A stretch of 64,000 nucleotides of DNA from Streptomyces sp. 7-21 (GTDB taxonomy: Bacteria > Actinomycetota > Actinomycetes > Streptomycetales > Streptomycetaceae): positions 1-64,000 of the forward strand of contig NZ_JAERRL010000010.1 in NCBI RefSeq assembly GCF_016741785.1, in the 5' to 3' direction. The notes under the pieces are model-generated. The model had not been told where the DNA came from. It was given only the letters and a program-made list of their open reading frames with translations, and searched no databases. Positions 17,283-25,255 of this stretch are shown piece by piece. Positions within the stretch are counted from its first letter, which is position 1, and every line of letters begins with the position of its first letter. The translations under genes were made by a program, and so were the position numbers.

Positions 17283-19253
17283 TCAGTCCTCCGCGGGGGC
17301 CGGCGGAAGCTTGCGCTGGATCAGCTCCATGACCCGCGGGTCCGTCAGCGTGGTGACGTCGCCGAGCTGGCGGTTCTCCGCGACGTCGCGCAGCAGGCGG
17401 CGCATGATCTTGCCCGACCGTGTCTTCGGCAGCTCGTCGACGGCCAGGATGCGCTTGGGCTTGGCGATCGGGCCCAGCTCCTTCGACACGTGGGCGCGGA
17501 GCTCCTCGGCGAGGCTCTCCTCGTCCAGCTCGGCGGACTCACCGCCGCGCAGGATGACGAACGCGCAGATGGCCTGCGTTGTCTGCGGGTCCTTGGCGCC
17601 GACGACCGCGGCCTCGGCCACCCTGGGGTGGGAGACGAGCGCGGACTCCACCTCGGTCGTCGAGATGTTGTGGCCGGAGACCAGCATGACGTCGTCGACG
17701 CGGCCGAGCAGCCAGATGTCGCCGTCCTCGTCCTTCTTGGCGCCGTCGCCGGCGAAGTACCGGCCGGGGAAGCGCGACCAGTACGTGTCGATGTAGCGCT
17801 GGTCGTCGCCCCAGATGGTGCGGAGCATCGACGGCCAGGGCTCGGTGAGCACCAGGTAGCCGCCGGAGCCGTTGGGCACCTCCTCGCCCTGGTCGTTGAC
17901 GACGGTGGCGCTGATGCCGGGCAGCGGGACCTGGGCGGAGCCGGGCTTCGCCTCGGTGACGCCGGGCAGCGGGCTGATCATGATGCTGCCGGTCTCGGTC
18001 TGCCACCAGGTGTCCACCACGGGCGTGCGGTCGCCGCCGATGTGCTTGCGGTACCACACCCAGGCCTCGGGGTTGATGGGCTCGCCCACGGAGCCGATGA
18101 TGCGCAGGCTCGACAGGTCGAACTTGGCCGGGACGTCGTCGCCCCACTTCATGCAGGTCCGGATCGCGGTGGGCGCGGTGTAGACGATCGTGACCTTGTA
18201 CTTCTGCACGATCTCCCACCACCGGCCGGTGTGCGGGGTGTTGGGCGTGCCCTCGTAGAGCACCTCGGTGGCGCCGTTGGAGAGCGGGCCGTAGACGATG
18301 TACGAGTGCCCGGTGACCCAGCCGACGTCGGCGGTGCACCAGTAGATGTCGGTCTCGGGCTTGAGGTCGAAGACCGCGTGGTGGGTGTAGGAGACCTGGG
18401 TCAGGTAGCCGCCCGAGGTGTGCAGGATGCCCTTCGGCTTCCCGGTGGTGCCGGAGGTGTACAGGATGAACAGCGGGTGCTCGGCGTCGAACGCCTGCGG
18501 CGTGTGGACCTCGGGCTGCCGCTCCAGCGCCTCGTGCCACCACACGTCGCGGCCCTCGGACCACGGGATGGGCTGGCCGGTGCGGCGCACGACGAGGACG
18601 CTGCGGACGCCGGAGGCGCCGGGACGGGTCAGCGCCTCGTCGACGGACGGCTTCAGCGCGTGGGGCTGGCCGCGCCGGTAGCCGCCGTCCGCGGTGATGA
18701 CGACGCGGGCGTCGGCGTCCTCGATGCGGGTGGCGAGGGCGTCGGCGGAGAAGGCGCCGAAGACGACGGAGTGCGGGGCGCCGATGCGGGCGCAGGCGAG
18801 CATGGCGATGACCGTCTCGGGGATCATCGGCATGTAGATCGCGACGCGGTCCCCGGCGTTCACCCCCAGTTCCGTCAGCGCGTGCGCCGCCTGGGAGACC
18901 TCGCGCTGGAGCTCGGCGTAGGTGAGGGAGCGGCTGTCCCCGGGCTCGCCTTCGAAGTGGATGGCGACGCGGTCACCGTGTCCCGCCTCGACGTGGCGGT
19001 CGACGCAGTTGTACGCGACGTTGAGGCGGCCGTCGGCGAACCACTTGGCGAACGGCGGATTGGACCAGTCGAGCGTCTCGGTGGGCTCCTTCTCCCAGGC
19101 GAGCCTGCGCGCCTGCTCGGCCCAGAACCCCAGCCGGTCCGCGGCGGCGGCCGCGTACGCCTCGCTCGTGACATTGGCGTTGGCGGCGACCTCGGCGGGA
19201 GGCGCGAACCTCCGCTTCTCCGTCATGAGATTGGCCAGGCTCTCGTTACTCAC
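17283..19253 (-). CDS. acsA: Acetyl-CoA synthetase
   Basis: A 656-residue AMP-forming acetate-CoA ligase of normal length. Motifs in order: FILYTSGTTGKPKGILHTSGGYL (P-loop), YWCTADVGWVTGHSYIVYGPL, VDTWWQTETGSIMISPLPG, and the acetylation-controlled lysine in LPKTRSGKIMRRLLRD. It converts acetate, ATP and CoA to acetyl-CoA. Start GTG 19253 follows AGGGGAG. A 16-bp palindrome fitting the Streptomyces Crp consensus sits 25-40 bp upstream of the start, suggesting direct Crp control. Confidence 0.95.
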   Translation of the reverse strand: MSNESLANLMTEKRRFAPPAEVAANANVTSEAYAAAAADRLGFWAEQARRLAWEKEPTETLDWSNPPFAKWFADGRLNVAYNCVDRHVEAGHGDRVAIHFEGEPGDSRSLTYAELQREVSQAAHALTELGVNAGDRVAIYMPMIPETVIAMLACARIGAPHSVVFGAFSADALATRIEDADARVVITADGGYRRGQPHALKPSVDEALTRPGASGVRSVLVVRRTGQPIPWSEGRDVWWHEALERQPEVHTPQAFDAEHPLFILYTSGTTGKPKGILHTSGGYLTQVSYTHHAVFDLKPETDIYWCTADVGWVTGHSYIVYGPLSNGATEVLYEGTPNTPHTGRWWEIVQKYKVTIVYTAPTAIRTCMKWGDDVPAKFDLSSLRIIGSVGEPINPEAWVWYRKHIGGDRTPVVDTWWQTETGSIMISPLPGVTEAKPGSAQVPLPGISATVVNDQGEEVPNGSGGYLVLTEPWPSMLRTIWGDDQRYIDTYWSRFPGRYFAGDGAKKDEDGDIWLLGRVDDVMLVSGHNISTTEVESALVSHPRVAEAAVVGAKDPQTTQAICAFVILRGGESAELDEESLAEELRAHVSKELGPIAKPKRILAVDELPKTRSGKIMRRLLRDVAENRQLGDVTTLTDPRVMELIQRKLPPAPAED

Positions 19254-19277
19254 GGCATCTCCCCTGCGGATGTCAGC

Positions 19278-19293
19278 TGTGTCCCAGGACACA
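19278..19293 (-). promoter_or_regulatory. Putative Crp-binding palindrome upstream of acs
   Basis: TGTGTCCCAGGACACA is a perfect palindrome. It contains GTG-N6-G-N-CAC, the motif I recall as the S. coelicolor Crp consensus. It is centred about 32 bp upstream of the acs GTG, and crp itself lies 7 kb away in the same window. Confidence 0.6.
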
Positions 19294-19573
19294 CCCCATC
19301 AGCCCGGATGCCCTTTGACAAGGCCCGTCATCGCCGCGCTGCCCTCCCGTTGCGCCGAACGGCCCGGGCGTGCGCCGAACGGCACGCGGGCGGCACGGCC
19401 GTCCGCTTTCCCGGAGCGCCAGCGGCGCCCGGAATCCAGCTCAACACGCCCTAAAGCTGAGCCATCCGAGCGAACTTCTCATCAGGTACGAATGTCTAAC
19501 AATCATATTTACTGACTCTCGGACATTTTGGTCACGTAGGCACCCAGCGACAGCGGGAGGAGCGTGATCGGCG

Positions 19574-20842
19574 ATGACGTGCGCACGCCGCACCAGCGGC
19601 GGATACGGCGGACAACCGAGAAGGGGCAGGTGGCGGACCCTCCGAGCGGGCTGCGCGGCGGCCGCGTCGTTCGCGGTCGCGCTCGCGGGCTGCTCAGACG
19701 ACGGCGCGGAGGACGCCGCGGGCGACGGCGGCCACGGCGCGAGCGCCCCCGCGCGCGAGGCGCCGCAACACCCCCCGCCCCGGCTGATCGGCGACGGCTC
19801 GACCGCGTACACCGGCGCCCAGCCGCACCAGCCACAGCCCACGCGCCTGGAGCCCGGCGAGCCGCCCCCGCAGTTCGTCGTCTTCTCCTGGGACGGCGCC
19901 GGCGAGGACGGCAGCGGGCTGTTCTCCCGGTTCCGGGAGGCCGCCCGCACCTACGACGCGACGATGACCTTCTTCCTCTCCGGCCTCTACGTGCTCCCCG
20001 AAGACCAGCGGGAGCTCTACCGGCCGCCGGAACGCGAGCCCGGCGCCTCCGACATCAGCTACCTCAGCGACGACCACGTCGCCGACACCCTCCGGGAGCT
20101 GAGCAGCGCCTGGCTCGAAGGCCACGAGATCGGCACCCACTTCAACGGGCATTTCTGCGGCCCGGACGGCGTCGCGAGCTGGACCCCTGAACAGTGGACC
20201 AGCGAGCTGGAGCAGGCCAAGTGGATGGTGGAGCACTGGAAGACCACCACCGGCTTCGAGGACCTGCCGCCGCTGCCGTTCGACTACGAGCAGGAGCTGG
20301 CAGGCGGACGGGCCCCCTGCCTGGAGGGCCAGGACAACCTCCTGCAGGCCGCCGCCGACGCCGGATTCCGCTACGACGCCAGCGGCAGCGGCCCCCAGGT
20401 ATGGCCGGACAAGCGGAACGGCATCTGGGACATCCCGCTCCAGCTGGTGCCCATGCCCGGGGAGTCCTTCGAGACGCTGTCCATGGACTACAACTTCATG
20501 GTCAACCAGTCAGGCCCCGAAAGCGGCGATCCCGCGCTGTACCCGTACTGGGAGGACCAGATGCGCGAGGGCCTGCTCGCCGCCTTCGACCGGACCTATC
20601 ACGGCAACCGCGCTCCCCTGATCATCGGCAACCACTTCAACCAGTGGAACGGCGGCATCTACATGGACGCCGTCGAGGACGTGATCGCCGAGCTGTGCCC
20701 GCGCGAGGACGTCCAGTGTGTCTCCTTCAAGCAGCTCGTCGACTGGCTCGACGCCCAGGATCCCGAGGTCCTCGACAAGCTGCGGAGCCTCGGCGTCGGC
20801 GAGGCCCCGCAGGAGGGCTGGAGCGACTTCCTGCGCGGCTGA
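19574..20842 (+). CDS. Secreted lipoprotein, polysaccharide-deacetylase-like
   Basis: A 422-residue lipoprotein: basic N-terminus, hydrophobic stretch and lipobox ALAGC (Cys at about 40), followed by an Ala/Gly/Asp-rich linker. The body resembles the NodB/polysaccharide deacetylase superfamily: FVVFSWDGAGED near the start, TMTFFLSGLYVLP, a HEIGTHFNGHFCGPDG block like the metal-binding HxxxH motif, and LIIGNHFNQWNGG near the end. It probably acts on cell-wall or extracellular glycans. A GTG at 19565 could add three residues. Confidence 0.82.
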   Translation: MTCARRTSGGYGGQPRRGRWRTLRAGCAAAASFAVALAGCSDDGAEDAAGDGGHGASAPAREAPQHPPPRLIGDGSTAYTGAQPHQPQPTRLEPGEPPPQFVVFSWDGAGEDGSGLFSRFREAARTYDATMTFFLSGLYVLPEDQRELYRPPEREPGASDISYLSDDHVADTLRELSSAWLEGHEIGTHFNGHFCGPDGVASWTPEQWTSELEQAKWMVEHWKTTTGFEDLPPLPFDYEQELAGGRAPCLEGQDNLLQAAADAGFRYDASGSGPQVWPDKRNGIWDIPLQLVPMPGESFETLSMDYNFMVNQSGPESGDPALYPYWEDQMREGLLAAFDRTYHGNRAPLIIGNHFNQWNGGIYMDAVEDVIAELCPREDVQCVSFKQLVDWLDAQDPEVLDKLRSLGVGEAPQEGWSDFLRG

Positions 20843-20869
20843 GCACGGGCGGCCGGCCCGCGGCCGGGC

Positions 20870-21853
20870 TCACACCGGCTGCGGGCTGGCCTCCTCGCGC
20901 AGCACGAAGTCCGGGTCCACCTGGGCGGCCAGGTCCGCGCCGGTCCTGGCGTTCCCCCAGCTCTCGGCGTTCTTCAGGTGGAAGTGCACCATCTGCCGGG
21001 TGTACCGCTCCCAGTCGCGCCGCTCGTAGGAGGCGTCGGCCGCCTCATGCAGCGTGCCGAGCGCCGCGCGCACCGGCTCCTCCAGCTCGCCGAACGGCCG
21101 CTGCTCGCCGCGCTCCAGGGCGCGCACCCAGGCCGAGTGCCCCACCGTTACGAGCAGGTCATCGCCCACGTGCTCCCGCAGGTACGCCACGTCGTCCGGG
21201 CCCTGCACCTTGTTGCCGACCACGCGCAGCGCGACGTCGAAGTCACGGGCGTACTCGCGGTACTGCCGGTAGACGGACACACCCTTGCGGGTCGGCTCGG
21301 CCACCAGGAACGTCATGTCGAAGCGCGTGAACATGCCCGAGGCGAACGAGTCGCTCCCCGCCGTCATGTCGACGACGACGTACTCGTCCCGCCCGTCCAC
21401 CAGGTGGTTCAGGCACATCTCCACGGCGCCGGTCTTGGAGTGATAGCACGCGACGCCCAGGTCGTCGTCGGTGAACGGCCCGGTGACCATCAGCCGCGCC
21501 TCGCCGTCGCCGAGAGAGATCCGGCGGGCGCAGGCGTCGAAGACGGGGTTGTCCTCGCCGAGCCGCAGCAGCCGCGAACCGCGGCCCGGCGGCGTGGTCT
21601 TGATCATCGACTCGGCCGACAGGATCCGGGGGTTCGAGCCCCGCAGGTAGTCCTTGATGAGCGGCAGCTGACCGCCCATCGGGGGCAGCGCGGCGGCCTC
21701 CTCCTCGCCGAGGCCGAGCGCCACGCCCAGGTGCTGGTTGATGTCGGCGTCCACGGCCGTGACCGGAACTCCCCGCGCGGCCAGGTGCCGGATGAACAGC
21801 GAGGACAGCGTCGTCTTTCCGCTGCCGCCCTTGCCAACGAAAGCGATCTTCAT
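20870..21853 (-). CDS. MinD/CooC-like P-loop ATPase
   Basis: A 327-residue protein with a deviant Walker A motif KIAFVGKGGSGKTTLSSLF, a switch aspartate in VTAVDADINQHLGVALG and the YVVVDMTAGSDSFASGMF segment. This is like CooC/MinD ATPases that deliver metals or position proteins. It has no partner hydrogenase or nickel genes nearby, so its client is unknown. ATG 21853 was preferred because TACGCT (21866-21861) is seven bases upstream, fitting a leaderless transcript; ATG 21859 adds two residues. It is divergent from the next gene across 38 bp. Confidence 0.88.
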   Translation of the reverse strand: MKIAFVGKGGSGKTTLSSLFIRHLAARGVPVTAVDADINQHLGVALGLGEEEAAALPPMGGQLPLIKDYLRGSNPRILSAESMIKTTPPGRGSRLLRLGEDNPVFDACARRISLGDGEARLMVTGPFTDDDLGVACYHSKTGAVEMCLNHLVDGRDEYVVVDMTAGSDSFASGMFTRFDMTFLVAEPTRKGVSVYRQYREYARDFDVALRVVGNKVQGPDDVAYLREHVGDDLLVTVGHSAWVRALERGEQRPFGELEEPVRAALGTLHEAADASYERRDWERYTRQMVHFHLKNAESWGNARTGADLAAQVDPDFVLREEASPQPV

Positions 21854-21897
21854 GTTCATTAGCGTAGCGCGCGGCGGCGGCCGTAGGCTGCGGTGCC

Positions 21898-22749
21898 ATG
21901 AGCGCTGACGCATCCCCCCGCGCCACGGGCGATCCACTGGCGCCCCTGGCCGCGCTGCCCGGGGTCGAAGCGGCCGTAAACGCGGCGCGCACGGCCGTCG
22001 ACCGCGCCTACCGGCATCGCGTGATGCGCCGGCGCGCCCCTGAGGTCGCCGCAGAGGCCGCGCTGCGCGGCGCGCGCGCCTCGGCCGCGCTCTCCGGCGC
22101 CGACTGGGCGCTGGAGGAGGTGCGCAGACGGAGCGACTTCGGCGGCGACGCCGGGGCGCGCACGGTCGGGGCGGCGCTGCGGCTCACCGGAGAGGCGGGC
22201 CCGTCGCTCGAGGTGTGGCGCTCCTCACCGCTCCAGGTGCTGGCGCGGCTCCACCTGCTGGCCGCGGGCGGCGAGGCCGCCACGGCGCCGGACGGCGTCG
22301 GTCGGCCCCGGCTCGACGGCGAGGACGTCGGCGAACCGGAGCTCGACGCGCTCGGGCCGCCCCCCAACGCGCGGGAAGTAGCGGCCCGGCTGGACGCCCT
22401 CGCCCGGCTCGTCGTCACCAGCTCACGCGCCCCCGCCCTCGTCACCGCCGGCCTGGTCCACGCCGAGCTGGCCACGCTGCGCCCCTTCCGCAGCCACAAC
22501 GGCCTCGTCGCGCGCGCCGCCGAACGCCTCACCCTGATCAGCGGCGGCCTGGACCCGAAGGCGGTGGCGCCTGCCGAGGTCGGGCACGCGGAGGCCGGTG
22601 CCGAGGCCTACCTGGCGGGGCTGGCGGAGTACGCCACTGGCACGCCGGAGGGCATCACCGCCTGGATCGCCCGCTGCGGCCAGGCCGTGGAGCTGGGGGC
22701 GCGGGAGTCCGTCGCCGTCTGCGAGGCGCTGCAACGCGGCGTCGCCTGA
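21898..22749 (+). CDS. Fic-like (degenerate) domain protein
   Basis: A 283-residue protein conserved in this position in Streptomyces, often called an oxidoreductase or Fic-family protein. It carries HAELATLRPFRSHNGLVARAAERL, which resembles a Fic helix (HPFxxGNGRxxR) with key residues altered: the leading histidine, glycine and distal arginine context do not match. AMP-transfer activity is therefore doubtful. It starts at ATG 21898, eight bases after TAGGCT, so probably leaderless and divergent from the ATPase gene. Confidence 0.7.
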   Translation: MSADASPRATGDPLAPLAALPGVEAAVNAARTAVDRAYRHRVMRRRAPEVAAEAALRGARASAALSGADWALEEVRRRSDFGGDAGARTVGAALRLTGEAGPSLEVWRSSPLQVLARLHLLAAGGEAATAPDGVGRPRLDGEDVGEPELDALGPPPNAREVAARLDALARLVVTSSRAPALVTAGLVHAELATLRPFRSHNGLVARAAERLTLISGGLDPKAVAPAEVGHAEAGAEAYLAGLAEYATGTPEGITAWIARCGQAVELGARESVAVCEALQRGVA

Positions 22750-22866
22750 GCCGGCCTGTGAGCCGGCCTGTTGCCAGAATCCGCGGGGGGCACCCGTGAG
22801 GTCCCCCCTGAGGCCATCGTCAACGGGAGCCCGGGCAGGCTGCTGGCTTGTCAGCCGTCACACCGC

Positions 22867-23706
22867 TCAGGCGCCCCGGAACGCCCGGCGGCGGCTGGCG
22901 TACCAGACGAGGCCCGCCGCGCCGGCGGCCGCCGCCACCGCCGCCCCGGCGACCACCGCCGGGCGGGCGCCCAGGGCTCCCAGGGACCCCAGCGAGAACG
23001 ACGGAAGCCGCTTCCTGAGCCGGACGGGACGCTCAAACGACAGCACCGGCCATCCCCGGGCAGCGGCCTCCTTGCGCAGCGCCCGGTCCGGGTTGACCGC
23101 GTGCGGGTGCCCCACCGTCTCCAGCATCGGCACGTCGGTCACCGAGTCGCTGTAGGCGTAGCAGCGCGACAGGTCGTACCCCTCGGACTCGGCCAGCCCG
23201 GCGATCGCCTCGGCCTTCGCCGGCCCGTACGCGTAGTACTCGACTTCCCCGGTGTAGCGGCCGTCCTCGACGACCATGCGCGTGGCCACCACCCGGTCGG
23301 CGCCGAGCAGCTCCCCGATGGGCTCGACCACCTCGGCGCCGGAGGAGCTGACGATCACCACGTCGCGCCCGGCGAGGTGGTGCCGCTCGATGAGGGAAGC
23401 GGCCTCGTCGTAGATGATCGGGTCGATCACCTGGTGGAGGGTCTCGGCCACGATCTCCTTGACCTGCTGGACGTTCCAGCCCTTGCACAGCGCGGAGAGA
23501 TACTCCCGCATGCGCTCCATCTGGTCGTGGTCCGCGCCGCCGAGCATGTAGACGAACTGGGTGTACGCGGCGCGCAGCACGGCCCGCCGGTTGATGAGTC
23601 CGCCCCGGTAGAACGGCCTGCTGAAGGTGAACGTGCTCGACTTGGCGATGATCGTTTTGTCCAGGTCGAAGAAGGCCGCGGCGCGTGGCTGGGGCAGGTT
23701 TTCCAC
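22867..23706 (-). CDS. HAD-IB hydrolase with C-terminal membrane anchor
   Basis: A 279-residue protein with HAD motif I AAFFDLDKTIIAKSS, motif II serine in VVIVSSSGAEVV, lysine in YGPAKAEAIAG and motif IV YSDSVTDVPMLETVGHP. It is like the HAD-IB proteins once named inhibitor of morphological differentiation in Streptomyces. A hydrophobic segment near the C-terminus (PAVVAGAAVAAAAGAAGLVWYA) ends in a basic tail, indicating a tail anchor. GTG 23706 was chosen because TATGCT lies six bases upstream; an in-frame ATG at 23730 sits inside that promoter. Confidence 0.88.
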   Translation of the reverse strand: MENLPQPRAAAFFDLDKTIIAKSSTFTFSRPFYRGGLINRRAVLRAAYTQFVYMLGGADHDQMERMREYLSALCKGWNVQQVKEIVAETLHQVIDPIIYDEAASLIERHHLAGRDVVIVSSSGAEVVEPIGELLGADRVVATRMVVEDGRYTGEVEYYAYGPAKAEAIAGLAESEGYDLSRCYAYSDSVTDVPMLETVGHPHAVNPDRALRKEAAARGWPVLSFERPVRLRKRLPSFSLGSLGALGARPAVVAGAAVAAAAGAAGLVWYASRRRAFRGA

Positions 23707-23749
23707 GCTCCGAGCATACGGGCCAGCCATTCGGCGTAGGCTGTGGCGC

Positions 23750-23815
23750 GTGGGTTTGCCTGAGAAGGCTCTCGGGTACACCATGGAAGTCACGGATCGT
23801 TCGCGACCGTGCTAA
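23750..23815 (+). CDS. Possible 21-residue leaderless peptide upstream of the 6C RNA
   Basis: GTG 23750 is seven bases after TAGGCT, the same layout as neighbouring leaderless genes. The frame (GLPEKALGYTMEVTDRS...) ends at TAA 23813-23815, directly before the first 6C hairpin. It could be a leader peptide, or the 5' part of the sRNA transcript or its promoter. No family is recognised, and the short length gives little statistical support. Confidence 0.3.
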   Translation: MGLPEKALGYTMEVTDRSRPC

Positions 23816-23821
23816 CCCGGT

Positions 23822-23890
23822 CCGACTCCTCCCCCCCGAGTCGAGGCCGAGGAAGACGACCCCCGCTCTCCCCCCCGGCGGGGGTCGTCG
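23822..23890 (+). ncRNA. 6C small RNA
   Basis: Two consecutive hairpins with cytosine-rich loops are visible. Stem CGACTC/GAGTCG (23823-23828/23838-23843) encloses a 9-base loop with seven consecutive C. A perfect 12-bp stem GACGACCCCCGC/GCGGGGGTCGTC (23855-23866/23878-23889) encloses a loop with another seven-C run. This is the defining architecture of the actinobacterial 6C RNA, and a copy at this place, near the HAD gene and ssd, is known in S. coelicolor. The 5' end is uncertain; the second stem probably also terminates transcription. Confidence 0.82.
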
Positions 23891-24046
23891 CATGTCTGGG
23901 GATACTCCGCGGGCCGCTCCCCGCCGTGCGGCCCGCGACAAAACAGACGCCGGTTCTCTCCCGCTTGGTTCCACGACCGATCGGTTCCCCGCCTCTGCGT
24001 TTCTGCCCCCTCCCCCTGCCCACCTCACTCAGACGGGTGACGGAGT

Positions 24047-24072
24047 TATCCACAAGGGCGGGGCTGTCCACA
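24047..24072 (+). promoter_or_regulatory. Pair of DnaA-box-like sequences upstream of ssd
   Basis: TTATCCACA (24047-24055) is a consensus DnaA box and CTGTCCACA (24064-24072) a one-mismatch version of the Streptomyces box TTGTCCACA. They lie in the same orientation, eight bases apart, 110 bp before ssd. The non-coding interval from the 6C RNA to ssd (23891-24181) holds no gene. Confidence 0.4.
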
Positions 24073-24181
24073 GATTCGGGCCGGGCCCGCCACGGGGCCG
24101 TGCGAGCGGGCACGGTGGACACGTCACTGTCCATCACGTCCGGTGATGATCCGGGCGCATTCCGCGAAGGGGGACGTGCGC

Positions 24182-25255
24182 GTGACGCGGCCCGTACTGA
24201 TCCTCACGGAGAACGAGGAGACCCTCGACGATCTGCTGCGGCTGTGCGCGGCCGCCGGGGCGAAGGCCGACGTAGCGCACGGCACGCCCGTCAGCACCGA
24301 ACGGTGGGAGGAGGCGGCGCTCGTCCTGGTGGGCGACGACCGCGCCGCCGCGCGGGGCGGCTCCCCGCCCTGGCCCGGCAGGCGCCCCGGTGTGCTGCTG
24401 GTCGGCCGTGACCTGGACGACCACACCATCTGGGAGCGCGGGGTCGCCCTCGGCGCCGAGCAGGTCGTGCACCTGCCGGGCGACGAGGCGTGGCTGGCCG
24501 AGCGCGTCGCGGACGCCGTCGGCCCGCCGGAGCGGTCCGGGCTCGTCCTCGGGGTGCTGGGCGGCTCCGGCGGGGCGGGCGCGTCCGCGCTCGCCTGCGC
24601 GCTGGCCCTCACCGCCGCCCGGCAGGGCAGGCGCGCCACGCTCGTCGACGGCGACCCGCTGGGCGGCGGCCTGGACGTGCTGCTCGGCGGGGAGCGCGAC
24701 CCGGGGCCGCGCTGGCCCGCGTTCGCCTCGGCCGAGGGGCAACTGTCGGCAGCGGCGCTCCACGAGTCACTCCCCCGGGCACACGGGCTGAGCCTGCTGA
24801 GCTGGGACCGGGAGGGCGGCACCCGCCTGCCCGCCGCGGCGATGCGCGCGGTGCTCACCGCCGCGGGCCGCGGCGGCGGCCTCGTCGTCGTGGACCTGCC
24901 CCGGACGGTCGACGAGGCGGCCGCCGAGGCGCTGACACGGCTCGACCTCGGGCTGCTGGTGGTGCCGGGATCGCTGCGGGCGCTGGCCGCCGCGCGCCAG
25001 GTCGTGGCCACGGCCGGGGCGCTGGTGCGTGACCTGCGGGTGGTGAGCAGGCCGGGCACCGGCCGCGGGCTGGCGGCCGAGGAGACCGCGGGGCTGCTGG
25101 GGCTGCCGCTGGCGGGCGAGCTTCCCGAGACGCCAGGGCTGGCGGAGGCGGCTGACCGGGGCGAGCCGCCCGGCGGGGACCCGAAGGAGCCGCTGGCGCG
25201 GTTCAGCGCCAGCCTGCTGCAGCGGGCGCTGCCCGCGGCGGGGAGCCGGGCGTGA
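24182..25255 (+). CDS. ssd: Ssd, septum-site-determining/MinD-like protein of the tad locus
   Basis: A 357-residue protein with an N-terminal receiver-like region (PVLILTENEETLDDLLRLCAAAG) and a ParA/MinD-type domain. The Walker A is degenerate (LGGSGGAGASALACAL, lacking the KT pair), and VVVDLPRTVDEAA follows. Such TadZ/CpaE-like proteins place the pilus machine or, in actinobacteria, affect septation. GTG 24182 follows AAGGGGGA by seven bases. The stop overlaps the TadA-type ATPase start (GTGA), so it is the first gene of the pilus operon. Confidence 0.88.
   Translation: MTRPVLILTENEETLDDLLRLCAAAGAKADVAHGTPVSTERWEEAALVLVGDDRAAARGGSPPWPGRRPGVLLVGRDLDDHTIWERGVALGAEQVVHLPGDEAWLAERVADAVGPPERSGLVLGVLGGSGGAGASALACALALTAARQGRRATLVDGDPLGGGLDVLLGGERDPGPRWPAFASAEGQLSAAALHESLPRAHGLSLLSWDREGGTRLPAAAMRAVLTAAGRGGGLVVVDLPRTVDEAAAEALTRLDLGLLVVPGSLRALAAARQVVATAGALVRDLRVVSRPGTGRGLAAEETAGLLGLPLAGELPETPGLAEAADRGEPPGGDPKEPLARFSASLLQRALPAAGSRA

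Noticed and set aside
17271..19454. 727-residue forward frame over acs
   Set aside because: It is the antisense shadow of acetyl-CoA synthetase; composition is dominated by Gly, Ala, Asp, Val and Arg without motifs.
21898..22749. Annotation as an oxidoreductase
   Set aside because: No nucleotide-binding glycine motif is visible; the Fic-like helix is the only recognisable element.
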